A stretch of DNA of 26,098 nucleotides from a bacterium (GCA_017442645.1 JAFRZH010000038.1:1-26098), one strand, 5' to 3'. Counted from the stretch's first letter, positions 18,475-26,098 are shown. Numbers and translations are program-made. Notes: generated from the sequence alone by a model not told the origin.

Positions 18475-21400
18475 CTAAAAATTATATTCTTGTAAATATT
18501 CAGAAGTAAGATAATCTTGTAATTTCTTTGCAAAAGAAAAATCTAAAGGCAACTTTTCATTATAAAAAATATTGCTAATAATTTGTCCGGATAATTTCTC
18601 AAAAAAAGCAGAATTATGAATAATTCCTTGATTGTGTTGCACTGCATCATCAAGATCTGTTTTTACTTTCAACATCATTCCAAAGAGTCAAGGATTATCA
18701 CTTGGTTTTCAAGAAGGAATTATTTTTTTGTAGACACGAGCATATTTTTGATCTCCATGAAATTTATCAGATAATTGCTGATTTTTACGATTAAGTTCGG
18801 AGATTCTGTTGTAAATCTGTTTCATTTCTTCTTGAAGTTTTTTGAGTTGAGAAGATTCTAAATGATTTTCTTCTTCTGAACTAATATTAGCTTTTGCAAT
18901 AAGTCTTTTCCATTCATCATAAAGAGAACTATATTCGGGATCTTTTTGATTTCGATTGGTAGTTAATTGTTCTCTCGTTTTAGCTACCCATTCTTTATAA
19001 TCATTTGCTAACATCTGTAATTCTTCTTCTCCAATTTTCTTAAAATCAAAAATCATATCTTCAATAGCAAGATTTAATAGTTCTTTACTTGAAACATCAT
19101 CTACTTGTTGTTGTAAATTCAAAAGTTTTAGACGATTTTCTGTTTCGGTATGAAGGGTAGAAATTAAATTAATATCAAGTTTTTCTAAAGCCTCCACGTG
19201 TCCTAAAAGACGAGCGATATTGTATAAATCACGAGCTTCTTCTAAAGTCTTTTTCAGATTGATTATTTCTTTTTTATCTTGAATAGCAGAAATCTGTTGA
19301 GAAAATAATTCAAGATTATCTGTAGAATAATTGAGTAAAGTATTTTCAATATTTTTGATTCACGCATTGATTTCTTCTGCACTCATAAAAAGTTCTCAGA
19401 AAACATCATTAGGATTTTCAGAATCATATTCACGAGAAAGTTCATCAAGATATGCCTGATTGGTTATTTCAAATTCATCACTAATATTTGCAAAATCGAC
19501 AACATATCCGAAACGGAAATCTTTATAAGGTCTATTTACTCTCGTTAACGTCTGAAGAAGATTATGAGCTTTGATTTTTCTTCACAAATAAAGTTTCTTT
19601 AATCTTGGAGCATCAAATCCTGTAAGGAGCATTGCATAAACGAAGAGAATATCAATTTTTCCTTCTTTGAAATTTTCAATTTCATCTTCTCTTGTTTTTT
19701 TATCTCCTTCATCATGAAGAATTAAACTTCACGTCAAATGATGTTCAGATTGTTTTTCTTGAAAAATTCTAAACATTTCCCTTGCTTGATTCGAACTATC
19801 ACAAACAACCATTGCACCAACAGAATCGTCTCCTCTCATGATTCTAAAATGAGAAAGATCATCAGTAATATATTCCAACATTGGTTCAACAAATTTGGGA
19901 TGTGCAAAAAGATCTTTTTTATGAAGAATTCATTTTTTTACTTCATCATCGAGTTGTTTTTCAATATTTCTCAATTTTTCTTTATAGGTAGTTGCAATTT
20001 CTTCTCTTAAAAGTCTGAGGGTATATCCATCTTTGATCGATTCATTGTAATAATATTTGTGAATATATTCCCCAAAAATATTCGTCGTAGTCTTTTTTTC
20101 TTCTTTTTCAGACAAAACATCTTCTCCTTCAGATTTTTCATGTTTTTTATAAATAATCAAAGGAGTTCCTGTTAAAGCTATTTTTATGGATTGTTTGTCC
20201 GAATTGTAAAGATTAGCAAGATAACTTCCATGAGGATCATAACTTCTATGAGCTTCATCGATAAAGTAAATTCTTTGCAAATTTACTCCATAACTATTAT
20301 CAAGTTCTGTAGTAGTATCTTCATTAAATTTCTGAATATTAATGACAGTCATTCAGGGTTTTGTCCCTGTTTCTTTAAAATCATCAGCAAGTTCTTTTTT
20401 GCTATTGATAGAGTAAACAGGCAAACCTCTTTTACGAAATTCTTTTTTTGCTTGAGTGGCTAAATCAATTCTATCTACGATAAAGTAAAATCTGGGTATG
20501 ATTCCTTTTTTTGAAAAATAATCGGTTAAATATTTAACGTTATAAAATGCTAATGCAGTTTTTCAGCTTCATTGAGTATGCCAAATAACTCCTTTTTTGA
20601 TTCAGGATTGTATTTTCTTTTCAATTTCTTTAGTCGCAAAAAACTGAGGATATCTCATAATATGTTTTTGTAGTTCTTCACTTCCGTCTTTTTGAACCTG
20701 TTTTACATAAACAAGCGAATATTTTAAGAAGAAAGCAAGTCTTGATTTAAAAAAGAAAGAAGTCAGAATACGATTCGTAGGACTATCAGGATTCTTATTC
20801 GTAATGAATTCAGGAGAATTTTTTAACATAATACGATTATTATCCAGAAGAATTTCTGATTCTATCTTGTCATTAATATCTCTAATTCCATCGATTAATT
20901 CGCCCTTTTGTTGTTCCCTAAAATTATTGAATTTGATACTATTTCATTTTGTAATCGTTGCATAAAATGCCCCTTGTAATTGTTCTTCTCCCTCATATTC
21001 CATATTATTAGAGAAAATCACAAACTGTGTAATATTCATAAATTTTCTAAATTTCTCATTTTTCATTCTCATCAACATTCTATTTCTTTCACTGATGATT
21101 CCCTCAGCTTTATTGGGTTTCTTAACTTCAATAAAGGAAAGAGGGAGTCCATTTACAAAAACAGTAATATCGGGTTTAAATTCATTCTCTCAATTTTTAT
21201 AACTTACTTCTGTTGCGATATGAAATGCATTTTTTTCAAAATGTTCGAAATCGATCAATTTGTATTGAGATTTACTTTGATCATTTTTAACCAGGCGATT
21301 AAAAAAACTCTGTCCTAAATCATCTTGTCCAAGTTCCAACGAAAGATTCTGAAATTCATTTTCAAAAATTTTATGATTTTCAGGAGTGTTTTCTAACCCA

Positions 21401-21588
21401 TTGATATAAAGAAACTGTTGACGAAAAAGATTTTTAATAATACAAGTTCAAGAGTCTAAACCTCCTTCATTTTTTAAAAAATCTTTAGAAAGATATTGAT
21501 ATCCTAATCTTGTTAAATGAATTAATGCAGGAAATTTTACTCTGGAGTTTTCATTCCAATTTTCTGTTTGTTCTTCTTGATGATTCAT
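18475..21588 (-). CDS. hsdR: Type I restriction endonuclease/translocase subunit
   Basis: 1037 residues, the usual length. The N-terminal nuclease domain has KPDITVFVNGLPLSFIEVKKPN, with E154 and K156 as the D...ExK residues. The helicase motor has Walker A HTQGSGKT (G340-T344, both glycines TGA), Walker B/DEAH D444-EAH in YFIDEAHRS, ALTGTPLI (motif III) and LLTGFDAP plus LQTLTRVNRPY (motifs V-VI). The C-terminal third is a long charged helical region (EALEKLDINLIS...SELNRKNQQLSD) used to dock HsdM and HsdS. It cuts unmodified DNA after ATP-driven translocation. It is the first gene of the hsd operon. The upstream leader holds competing stems (see separate entry). It contains around a dozen TGA-Gly codons and no internal stop. 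Confidence 0.97.
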
Positions 21589-21594
21589 TTTTTT

Positions 21595-21756
21595 CTTTTT
21601 AAATACAAAAAAGACACCTTGCATGGTGCCATAAAATTCAATCAGAAAACCTTTTCAGCATCTCAAGAATTTTCCACACAAAGTGTCTTATTTTTTCTCG
21701 AAATGCCAAAAAAGTATTTTACTCCTGAATAAGATTTTCTAAATTTTATGGCATTT
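21595..21756 (-). promoter_or_regulatory. Structured leader of hsdR with attenuator-like terminator
   Basis: Read on the minus strand. A 12-bp perfect stem can form between TGCCATAAAATT (complement of 21742-21753) and AATTTTATGGCA (complement of 21627-21638). The right arm overlaps GGCACC, the left arm of a second stem GGCACC / GGTGTC (complement of 21613-21630) that is followed directly by TTTTTT, an intrinsic terminator pointing at hsdR. A third element, AAGACACTTT, can pair with the terminator's AAGGTGTCTT. The terminator lies only about 20 bases before the hsdR start and no minus-strand gene lies upstream, so it is best read as an attenuator. The trigger is unknown and no known riboswitch consensus was recognised. 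Confidence 0.5.
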
Positions 21757-21901
21757 TTAATGTATCGATTATGGTCTTTTTTGCAAGAGGAATAAAAGCG
21801 AAAATTTTTTATTGTTCGATTCGTAGGGCTGACGGCTTGCCTCGGCCTGCTATGATGGATTATTTTTTGATTGGTGTAATAGGAAAGGGCAAGTCCTTAT
21901 T
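21757..21901. mobile_element. MITE-like ends before the ATPase remnant
   Basis: GTAGGGCTGACGGCTTGCCT starts near 21826, and AGGAAAGGGCAAGTCC lies near 21881-21896, the two inverted ends of the GTAGGGA...GGCTTGCC family. The second end is cut off before CTTTCCCTAC. The remnant coding sequence of a DUF4143 ATPase begins exactly there, so the element appears to have truncated that gene. Confidence 0.5.
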
Positions 21902-22138
21902 GGAAGATTATCTTCTGAAAAGGAAATTGATTTTATAGCTATCAAACAAGGAATCATTAAATATTTCCAAGTTACGTATCTTCTTAATTCAGAGGAAACA
22001 ATTATGAGAGAATTTTCAGCATTAGAACAAATTCAGGATAATTGGGAGAAATACGTCATCAGTTTTGATGATATCAATTTATGAATTCATAATGGAATTC
22101 AACATATTAATATTATGGATATTGAAAAATATTTATAA
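21902..22138 (+). pseudogene. C-terminal remnant of a DUF4143 ATPase
   Basis: 78 codons to TAA at 22136-22138 read GRLSSEKEIDFIAIKQG, then YFQVTYLLNSEETIMREFSALEQIQDNWEKYVISFDDIN and GIHNGIQHINIMDIEKYL, with one TGA read as Gly. This is the C-terminal PD-(D/E)XK-like part of DUF4143 ATPases (EIDFI...Y.QV.Y) and differs from the intact gene at 1264. The P-loop and the start are missing; the sequence joins a repeat at its left end. Non-functional. Confidence 0.8.
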
Positions 22139-22139
22139 A

Positions 22140-22202
22140 TTTATCAAGTATAGTTGATAAATGTTAATAATTTTATAAATGTATCAAGTATAGTTGACAA
22201 AT
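22140..22202. promoter_or_regulatory. Two operator-like palindromes in tandem
   Basis: TTTATCAA / TTGATAAA arms around GTATAG (22140-22161) form a perfect 8-bp inverted repeat. A second copy at 22181-22202 is the same with one changed arm base (TATCAA / TTGACA). The spacing from start to start is 41 bases. They follow the ATPase remnant directly and precede no intact gene, so they may be the regulatory region of a lost copy. Confidence 0.5.
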
Positions 22203-22434
22203 CTGAATCTCTAAAAAGTTTAAGAATTTATCTTTGGAATCTCTCGAACCTTGTAAAAAAAGAAAGGGCAAGCCCTTTCCCTACCTATATTGTATTATTT
22301 TACATTATACGATCTGTAGGGATGATGGCTTGCCTCAGCCTTTTTTAATGAAAAAATTAGAGACGTTTTTTTCTTGAATCTTATAATATTTTATTTATAG
22401 TGACTAGTAGTTTATTGATTAATTATGTTTCATT
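22203..22434. repeat. Spacer with inverted MITE-like ends
   Basis: AGGGCAAGCCCTTTCCCTAC (about 22265-22284) and GTAGGGATGATGGCTTGCCT (about 22316-22335) face outward here, the opposite arrangement to 14067-14170. The remainder is AT-rich and includes the promoter region of the RelB gene. No gene is seen. Confidence 0.5.
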
Positions 22435-22656
22435 ATGTCAACAACAACGATAACTGCACAAGTTGATAATAATATTTTACAGATGATTAACCGTATTTCG
22501 AAGGAAAAGGGAATCTCTCTTGATACGATTATCAATTTTAAATTGAAAGATTTTTTGCAAAATTATCAGGAAACCATGGATTGGGAGATTGATTTTTGAA
22601 AAGAAGGAGTTCCTGCGGAAGAAGTTGTGAAATTTTTACAAGAGCATATTGACTAA
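22435..22656 (+). CDS. RelB/DinJ-like antitoxin
   Basis: 73 residues: MSTTTITAQVDNNILQMINRISKEKGISLDTIINFKLKDF, a ribbon-helix-helix DNA-binding domain in residues 1-42. The acidic tail (MDWEIDFGKEGVPAEEVVKFLQEHID) should wrap the toxin. One Gly is TGA. It is followed, with a one-base overlap (TAATG), by a RelE-type toxin gene, the classical antitoxin-toxin order. It probably autoregulates its promoter. Confidence 0.88.
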
Positions 22657-22898
22657 TGTGAGAAGCTTGGAAGAAAGAACTTCTTAAACTTTCTAATGCT
22701 GGAAGAAAAGATTTATTGGTCATTATCTCAAAGATTTTAGCAGGAGAACTACATGAATTAGATATCAAAAGAATTCAATGATCTGAAAATCTTTATAGAT
22801 GTAGAAGTGGTAAATATAGAATTCTTTTTGAAAAAAGAGGAGATCAAATAAAACTTGTGAATATAGGAAGTAGAGGGGATATTTATAAAGGAATATAA
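22656..22898 (+). CDS. RelE-type toxin (predicted mRNA interferase)
   Basis: 80 residues. MGEAWKKELLKLSNAGRKDLLVIISKILAGELHELDIKRIQG is followed by ENLYRCRSGKYRILFEKRGDQIKLVNIGSRGDIYKG, the LyR.R.G.yRi.f......v..i..R.diY pattern of the RelE/ParE superfamily. By family, RelE cuts mRNA in the ribosome; a ParE-like activity cannot be excluded from sequence. The second codon is TGA (ATG TGA), so a standard-code ribosome would stop after one residue. The start overlaps the antitoxin stop (TAATG). Confidence 0.88.
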
Positions 22899-23349
22899 AT
22901 AAAGATTCGATGGTTTACCTCGTTCTTTCTATATCATTAATGTTCCCCTTTTTCAAAAGGGGATATGGCGAAGCCGAGGGGATTTTTTTTATTCTCTTAA
23001 AAAATCCTCAGTCACTTCGTGACAGCTCCTTTACAAAGGAGCACAAAATACACAAATAATCTGTAGGGACGACGTCTTGCCTCGGCCTATTTATGATATA
23101 CCATTTTAATAAATATTTCATTTCCCAAAAATAAGTTTTTTTTGTAATTTTGGAAATAAAAAAAGAGAAAAAAAATCTGATTCTTCGATTCCAAGTTGAT
23201 TCGTGACGGAGAGTTAGATTTTTCTTTCAAAAAAATATTTGACGATAAATATCATTTTCTTATATTGAAAAAGTCACCAAAAATTTGATTTTTTATTTTA
23301 AATCGATATAGTATACATATATGTACACTTTAAAGTAACAAAATAAAAA
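22899..23349. repeat. Repeat-rich spacer with hairpin and two palindromes
   Basis: 451 bases without a gene. Contents: CCCCTTTTTCAAAAGGGG and following stems (22945-22990); TCACTTCGTGA and GCTCCTTTACAAAGGAGC (23011-23041); a CTGTAGGGACGACGTCTTGCC end (23060-23080); ATTTCCCAAAAAT / ATTTTGGAAAT (23120-23157), similar to operators of DUF4143 ATPase genes but with no such gene behind it; and a full hairpin-family copy (arms 23171-23187 and 23207-23223). Confidence 0.65.
23310..23329. promoter_or_regulatory. Operator-like palindrome of the abiE pair
   Basis: TACATATATGTA (23314-23325) is a perfect 12-bp palindrome, extended by AGT and ACT with one mismatched pair. It ends 20 bases before the antitoxin ATG. 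AbiEi-type antitoxins are known to repress their own operon through inverted repeats, so this is a good candidate operator. Confidence 0.5.
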
Positions 23350-23943
23350 ATGAAGGATTTAAAAAAAATGATTTTAACAAGGAAAACCGCATTTACAATT
23401 GATGAAATCCGTCAGATTTTTTCAGATGTATCCGAGAATACATTAAAAGTGGCTTTATATAGAGCAAAGCTAAACGGAGATTTATTAAATCCCTATAAAG
23501 GCATCCGAACCTTGCCAGTTTATGATGAAAAAGAATTAGCCTGTAAACTTAAAAAAAATAGTTATATTTCTTTGGAATCGGTTTTATATGATGCAGGTGC
23601 TATATTTCAGGCATATTTTAATACAAAAACTTGTATTGCTGAATCATCTGCTGATTTAACTATAGGTGGAATAAATTATAGATATACAAAAGTTAAAGAG
23701 AGTTTATTGTATAATGATACTTATGTAAGGCAGTATGAAAATTATCGTATAGCCACTCCTGAAAGAGCATTGTGTGATTATGTATACCTGTTTCCAAATG
23801 CTGGAATAGATGCCCCTGAAGTATTTCATTCTCCAAATTCTGATGCGAAATTTAAAGTTTTGTTTCCCTTTTATCCAAAAGCAACTCAAGAAAAAATAAA
23901 AAAGCTGATAGATATGACTGGATATAAAGTATTTAAATATTAA
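23350..23943 (+). CDS. AbiEi-like antitoxin (type IV toxin-antitoxin)
   Basis: 197 residues. The N-terminal winged-helix domain is at about 14-48 (AFTIDEIRQIFSDVSENTLKVALYRAKLNGDL). The middle region has NSYISLESVLYDAGAI and TIGGINYRYTKVKESLLY. The end has RIATPERALCDYVYL, the ATPERALcD signature common in AbiEi-type antitoxins. It acts as DNA-binding autorepressor and neutralises the nucleotidyltransferase encoded 8 bases downstream. All seven or so glycines use GGN and none TGA, unlike the toxin gene behind it. Confident as to family. Confidence 0.88.
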   Translation: MKDLKKMILTRKTAFTIDEIRQIFSDVSENTLKVALYRAKLNGDLLNPYKGIRTLPVYDEKELACKLKKNSYISLESVLYDAGAIFQAYFNTKTCIAESSADLTIGGINYRYTKVKESLLYNDTYVRQYENYRIATPERALCDYVYLFPNAGIDAPEVFHSPNSDAKFKVLFPFYPKATQEKIKKLIDMTGYKVFKY

Positions 23944-23951
23944 AAATTAAG

Positions 23952-24629
23952 ATGTTTAACCATATTCTTCATGAAAAATATATGAGAAAAATCTTGAATG
24001 AAATTTTTAGTAGTGAAATTTCAGATTTCTTGTGATTCAAATGATGAACTTTGACTTATATGTGTTATTGACTAGATAGATTCTCTACAGATATTGATAT
24101 AGACATTTTAAATGTAGGAGAAGAGGAGAAAATTATCAGCAAGGTGAGAGAATCTTTGGGTAAATTATGAGATATCAAAAATGAAACTTTATGAAAAACT
24201 TTGCATAGATGGATTTTCCGTTATGATGAAAGAAGTATGAATATAAAAGTTGAACTTAATAAAAGAATTCGGGAAGCAAATACCTATGATTTTCAAGATA
24301 TCGATGGAATTAAAATTTGCTGTATGGCACCAGAATCTATTTTTGCAAATAAGCTCGTTGCATTGTATGAAAGATTCAAAAATAGGGATTTATATTATGT
24401 AAACTTCTTTTTGAAAAATAATTTTCCTATAAATAACCAAATTATAACAGAAAGAACTTGAAAGAATATAAAGCAGTTAGCTAAGGAATTAATAGAATTG
24501 CTACCAGTGCATTACCAAAAAAATAATGTTTTGGCAGATTTATGAGAAGTTTTAACTGATAAGCAAAAGATTTGGATGAAAAACAAAGCGTTAGATGAAA
24601 CTATTGAATTATTGAAAATTTTCAAATAA
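23952..24629 (+). CDS. AbiEii-like nucleotidyltransferase toxin
   Basis: 225 residues read with TGA as Gly. The nucleotidyltransferase core is FKGGTLTYMCYGLDRFSTDIDID, with G31-G32-T33 and the metal-binding D47 and D49. ANKLVALYERFKNRDLYYVNFFL is the conserved AbiEii stretch with a catalytic-type Lys and Asp. The C-terminus is helical (LPVHYQKNN...ELLKIFK). Family members transfer nucleotides to tRNA 3' ends or similar targets and cause reversible growth arrest, often in phage defence. About eight of eleven glycines are TGA, including both of the GGT motif. It is somewhat shorter than typical AbiEii proteins, but no core motif is missing. Confidence 0.9.
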
Positions 24630-24635
24630 GCTCAT

Positions 24636-24690
24636 AAATCTGATTCTTCGATTCCGATTTGATTCGTGAACGGAGAATCAGATTTTTTAC
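24636..24690. terminator. Bidirectional hairpin between abiE and yafQ genes
   Basis: AAATCTGATTCTTCG (24636-24650) and CGGAGAATCAGATTT (24671-24685) pair almost perfectly. The hairpin lies between two convergent genes. The T-run after the right arm contains the stop codon (TAA on the minus strand, 24687-24689) of the YafQ-like gene. Confidence 0.8.
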
Positions 24691-24962
24691 TCAAAAAGTT
24701 TCGCATGAGATCATAATCTTACAAGACGAAGGACTTTGTTGGTTTGATCTTTTTCATACATTAATAAAACATCTGGGAAAACATGACATTCAAAAATCCC
24801 TTTAAATTCTCCTTTTAGTTCATGATTTTTATATTTCCTTGGTAATACTCTGTCCTGAGAAAGAATATGAAGAACTTCTTTTAATTCATTGATCACTTTC
24901 TTATCATTTTTATAAACTTTCAAGTCTGTTTTAAACTGATTGGAAACTTGTTGGAGATACAT
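24687..24962 (-). CDS. YafQ-like toxin (predicted ribosome-dependent mRNA interferase)
   Basis: 91 residues: QQVSNQFKTDLKVYKN at the start, LPRKYKNHELKGEFKGIFECHVFPDVLLMYE in the middle, VLRLVRLGSHAKLF at the end. H47, H60, D64, R82 and H86 fall at the spacing of the active-site residues of E. coli YafQ (H50, H63, D67, R83, H87). The position of its Trp68 is Val here. Gly84 is TGA, so the standard code would cut the protein just before the last catalytic His. The antitoxin gene lies 11 bases upstream on the same strand. Confidence 0.88.
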
Positions 24963-24973
24963 TTTTTTTATAA

Positions 24974-25234
24974 TTATAAAAGATCATCAAGAGAATTAAT
25001 CGTTTCTCCTTTGGTTCTTACATCCTGTAATGCAGATTTGAAAATTTGTTTTTTTTCTAAAGAAAATCCATTTTCATCTAATCAAACTTCTATTCTTTTT
25101 TCTTTCACAAATTTTTGTAATAAGAGTGTCATGATAGTAGAAAGAGAGACTCCCATTTGTTTTGCTAAATCAGAAGCTTGTTCTTTTAGATCTTTTTCAA
25201 TTCTAAGATTAGCAATCACTTTACTATAAGTCAT
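24974..25234 (-). CDS. DinJ/RelB-like antitoxin
   Basis: 86 residues: MTYSKVIANLRIEKDLKEQASDLAKQMGVSLSTIMTLLLQKFV is a ribbon-helix-helix domain of the RelB/DinJ type, and the rest (GLDENGFSLEKKQIFKSALQDVRTKGETINSLDDLL) is the toxin-binding tail. It is encoded directly before the YafQ-like toxin, the normal order for dinJ-yafQ. It should neutralise the toxin and repress the shared promoter between 25235 and 25300. Confidence 0.88.
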
Positions 25235-25299
25235 TATGATGCTTATTTAAAATAAAAGTATATTAATTGTATATCAAAAGTTTTCATTTTTTCAAGACA

Positions 25300-25413
25300 A
25301 AAAAGAAAAAAACTCTGATTCTTCGTCACGAATCAATGAAAAACAGAGGGATTTTTTTGAAGATGTTTCGCTTCGCTTCGCTCAACAGGACGATTTAAAT
25401 CCTCAAAAAAAAA
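25300..25413. repeat. Half hairpin repeat plus CATGTTGAGC-type repeat
   Basis: A half copy of the hairpin family (CTCTGATTCTTCGTCACGAA, from about 25313) is followed at 25358-25388 by a reverse-oriented GAAACATCTTC / GTTGAGC repeat. The repeat here has an extra TTCGC unit (CTTCGCTTCGCTC). The same two repeats in the same order occur at 3371-3507. Confidence 0.65.
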
Positions 25414-26097
25414 TTAATCCAACTTTTGCATTTTGAGTCGAGCTTTCATAAGCCAGCTATCTGGTAAGAAACAAGACAAGAATCTCATTCATTTAGAATA
25501 ACTGCTATAAAGTGAGATATCTTTTCATTTTTTAGCATCTGAAATAGCCTTTTGGACCACTTTTTCTGGAGGGACAGTTGGTTCGTAAACTGTAGGAGCT
25601 TTTTTGAGTCAGATATCTCCCACTTTCATGAAATTAGTTTTCATCCAGATTGGACAAACAGCTGTGACGGAGATTCAGCTTTTTTTAAGTTCTTGATTTA
25701 AAGCTCTGGAATAACTTCTGACAAATGCTTTGGTAGCAGCATAATCATTCATATATGGGATAGGCTGGAAACTAGCCACAGAAGCGATATTGATAATATG
25801 GTCTCATTTTTGCATAAATGGAGTACAGATATAGCACATACTCACCACGGCTTTGATATTCAAATCAATCATATTCAGAGAATCTTCAAGCGGAATCTCA
25901 TCACTCGCTCAGAATTTTCCATATCAGGCATTATTCACTAGATATCTGATTGTGCATTTAGTTTCAGTCAGCTTTTTAGAAAATTTGATAATCTCATCAT
26001 GAACTGAAAGATCTATCGTATATGGAACTATTTTATCTCAGTACTGAGTTTTGAGTTCATTTAATTTATCTTTACTTCTAGCTAGGACTCGGATTTG
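25414..26097 (-). CDS. Short-chain dehydrogenase/reductase (5' end outside window)
   Basis: 227 residues to the TAA at 25414-25416; the N-terminal Gly-rich cofactor motif lies beyond the window. Visible SDR features are YLVNNAGYGKFG (the NNAG motif), [29 protein letters not shown] with the catalytic Ser, and Y-AATK, the catalytic Tyr and Lys of Yxxx[13 protein letters not shown] stands where CPG..T is usual; Gly is replaced by Ile. The enzyme would be an NAD(P)-dependent oxidoreductase of unknown substrate. Many glycines are TGA, including the one in NNAG. Confidence 0.93.
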
Positions 26098-26098
26098 A

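Noticed and set aside
21640..21690. tRNA or known riboswitch in the hsdR leader
   Set aside because: No T-arm or anticodon-arm pattern and no consensus of a riboswitch class known to me; only the competing stems are supported.
22154..22348. Possible 64-residue plus-strand protein
   Set aside because: It is made of palindrome and MITE-like repeat sequence and has no family feature.

Overview
The window comes from a very AT-rich bacterium that reads TGA as glycine (genetic code 25). On both strands, family-defining motifs are intact only if in-frame TGA is read as Gly: the ATPase P-loop near 1345, the DPAAGSGT motif of HsdM, the Walker A of HsdR, LSGGQ of the ABC protein, GGT of AbiEii, and the poly-Gly tail of the DUF2207 protein. 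This code is known in Absconditabacteria (SR1) and Gracilibacteria of the Candidate Phyla Radiation; I cannot tell which of the two from this window. With the standard code most genes here look shattered. All coordinates below use code 25.

Layout. (1) 1-1022 and 6406-7419 hold two related Cys-rich repeat proteins in opposite orientation, sharing about 185 bp of near-identical DNA. Between them are a DUF4143 ATPase, a YebC/PmpR-like regulator, a DUF2207 membrane protein and an orphan OmpR-type response regulator. (2) 7503-11395 holds a small coiled-coil protein, a repeat-filled intergenic stretch, and a membrane fusion (HlyD/MacA-type) protein followed by a MacB/LolD-type ABC ATPase, with no permease beside them. 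(3) 11634-25234 is an accessory region. It contains a calpain-like protease gene interrupted by TAA, a DUF3800 gene with a frameshift at a slippery A-run, two small related proteins, a membrane protein, a complete type I restriction-modification operon (hsdR-hsdM-hsdS, minus strand), a decayed DUF4143 ATPase, a RelB/RelE pair, an AbiEi/AbiEii pair and a DinJ/YafQ pair. (4) The window ends inside a short-chain dehydrogenase gene on the minus strand.

Intergenic space is filled by at least three repeat families. The most regular is a hairpin family with arms like AAATCTGACTCTTCG / CGGAGAGTCAGATTT, found at about 13 places as full hairpins or half copies. Several sit between convergent genes and end in T-runs, so they probably act as two-way terminators. 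The others are a CATGTTGAGC / GAAACATCTT family and a MITE-like family with GTAGGGA...GGCTTGCC ends.

How it works together: region 3 looks like a defence and toxin-antitoxin island. The hsd operon provides restriction and modification, and three toxin-antitoxin pairs lie within 3 kb of each other. The hsdR leader carries an attenuator-like arrangement of competing stems. Because key glycines in the restriction subunit and in the toxins are encoded by TGA, most of these genes could not be expressed in a standard-code host. No tRNA, rRNA or CRISPR array was seen.
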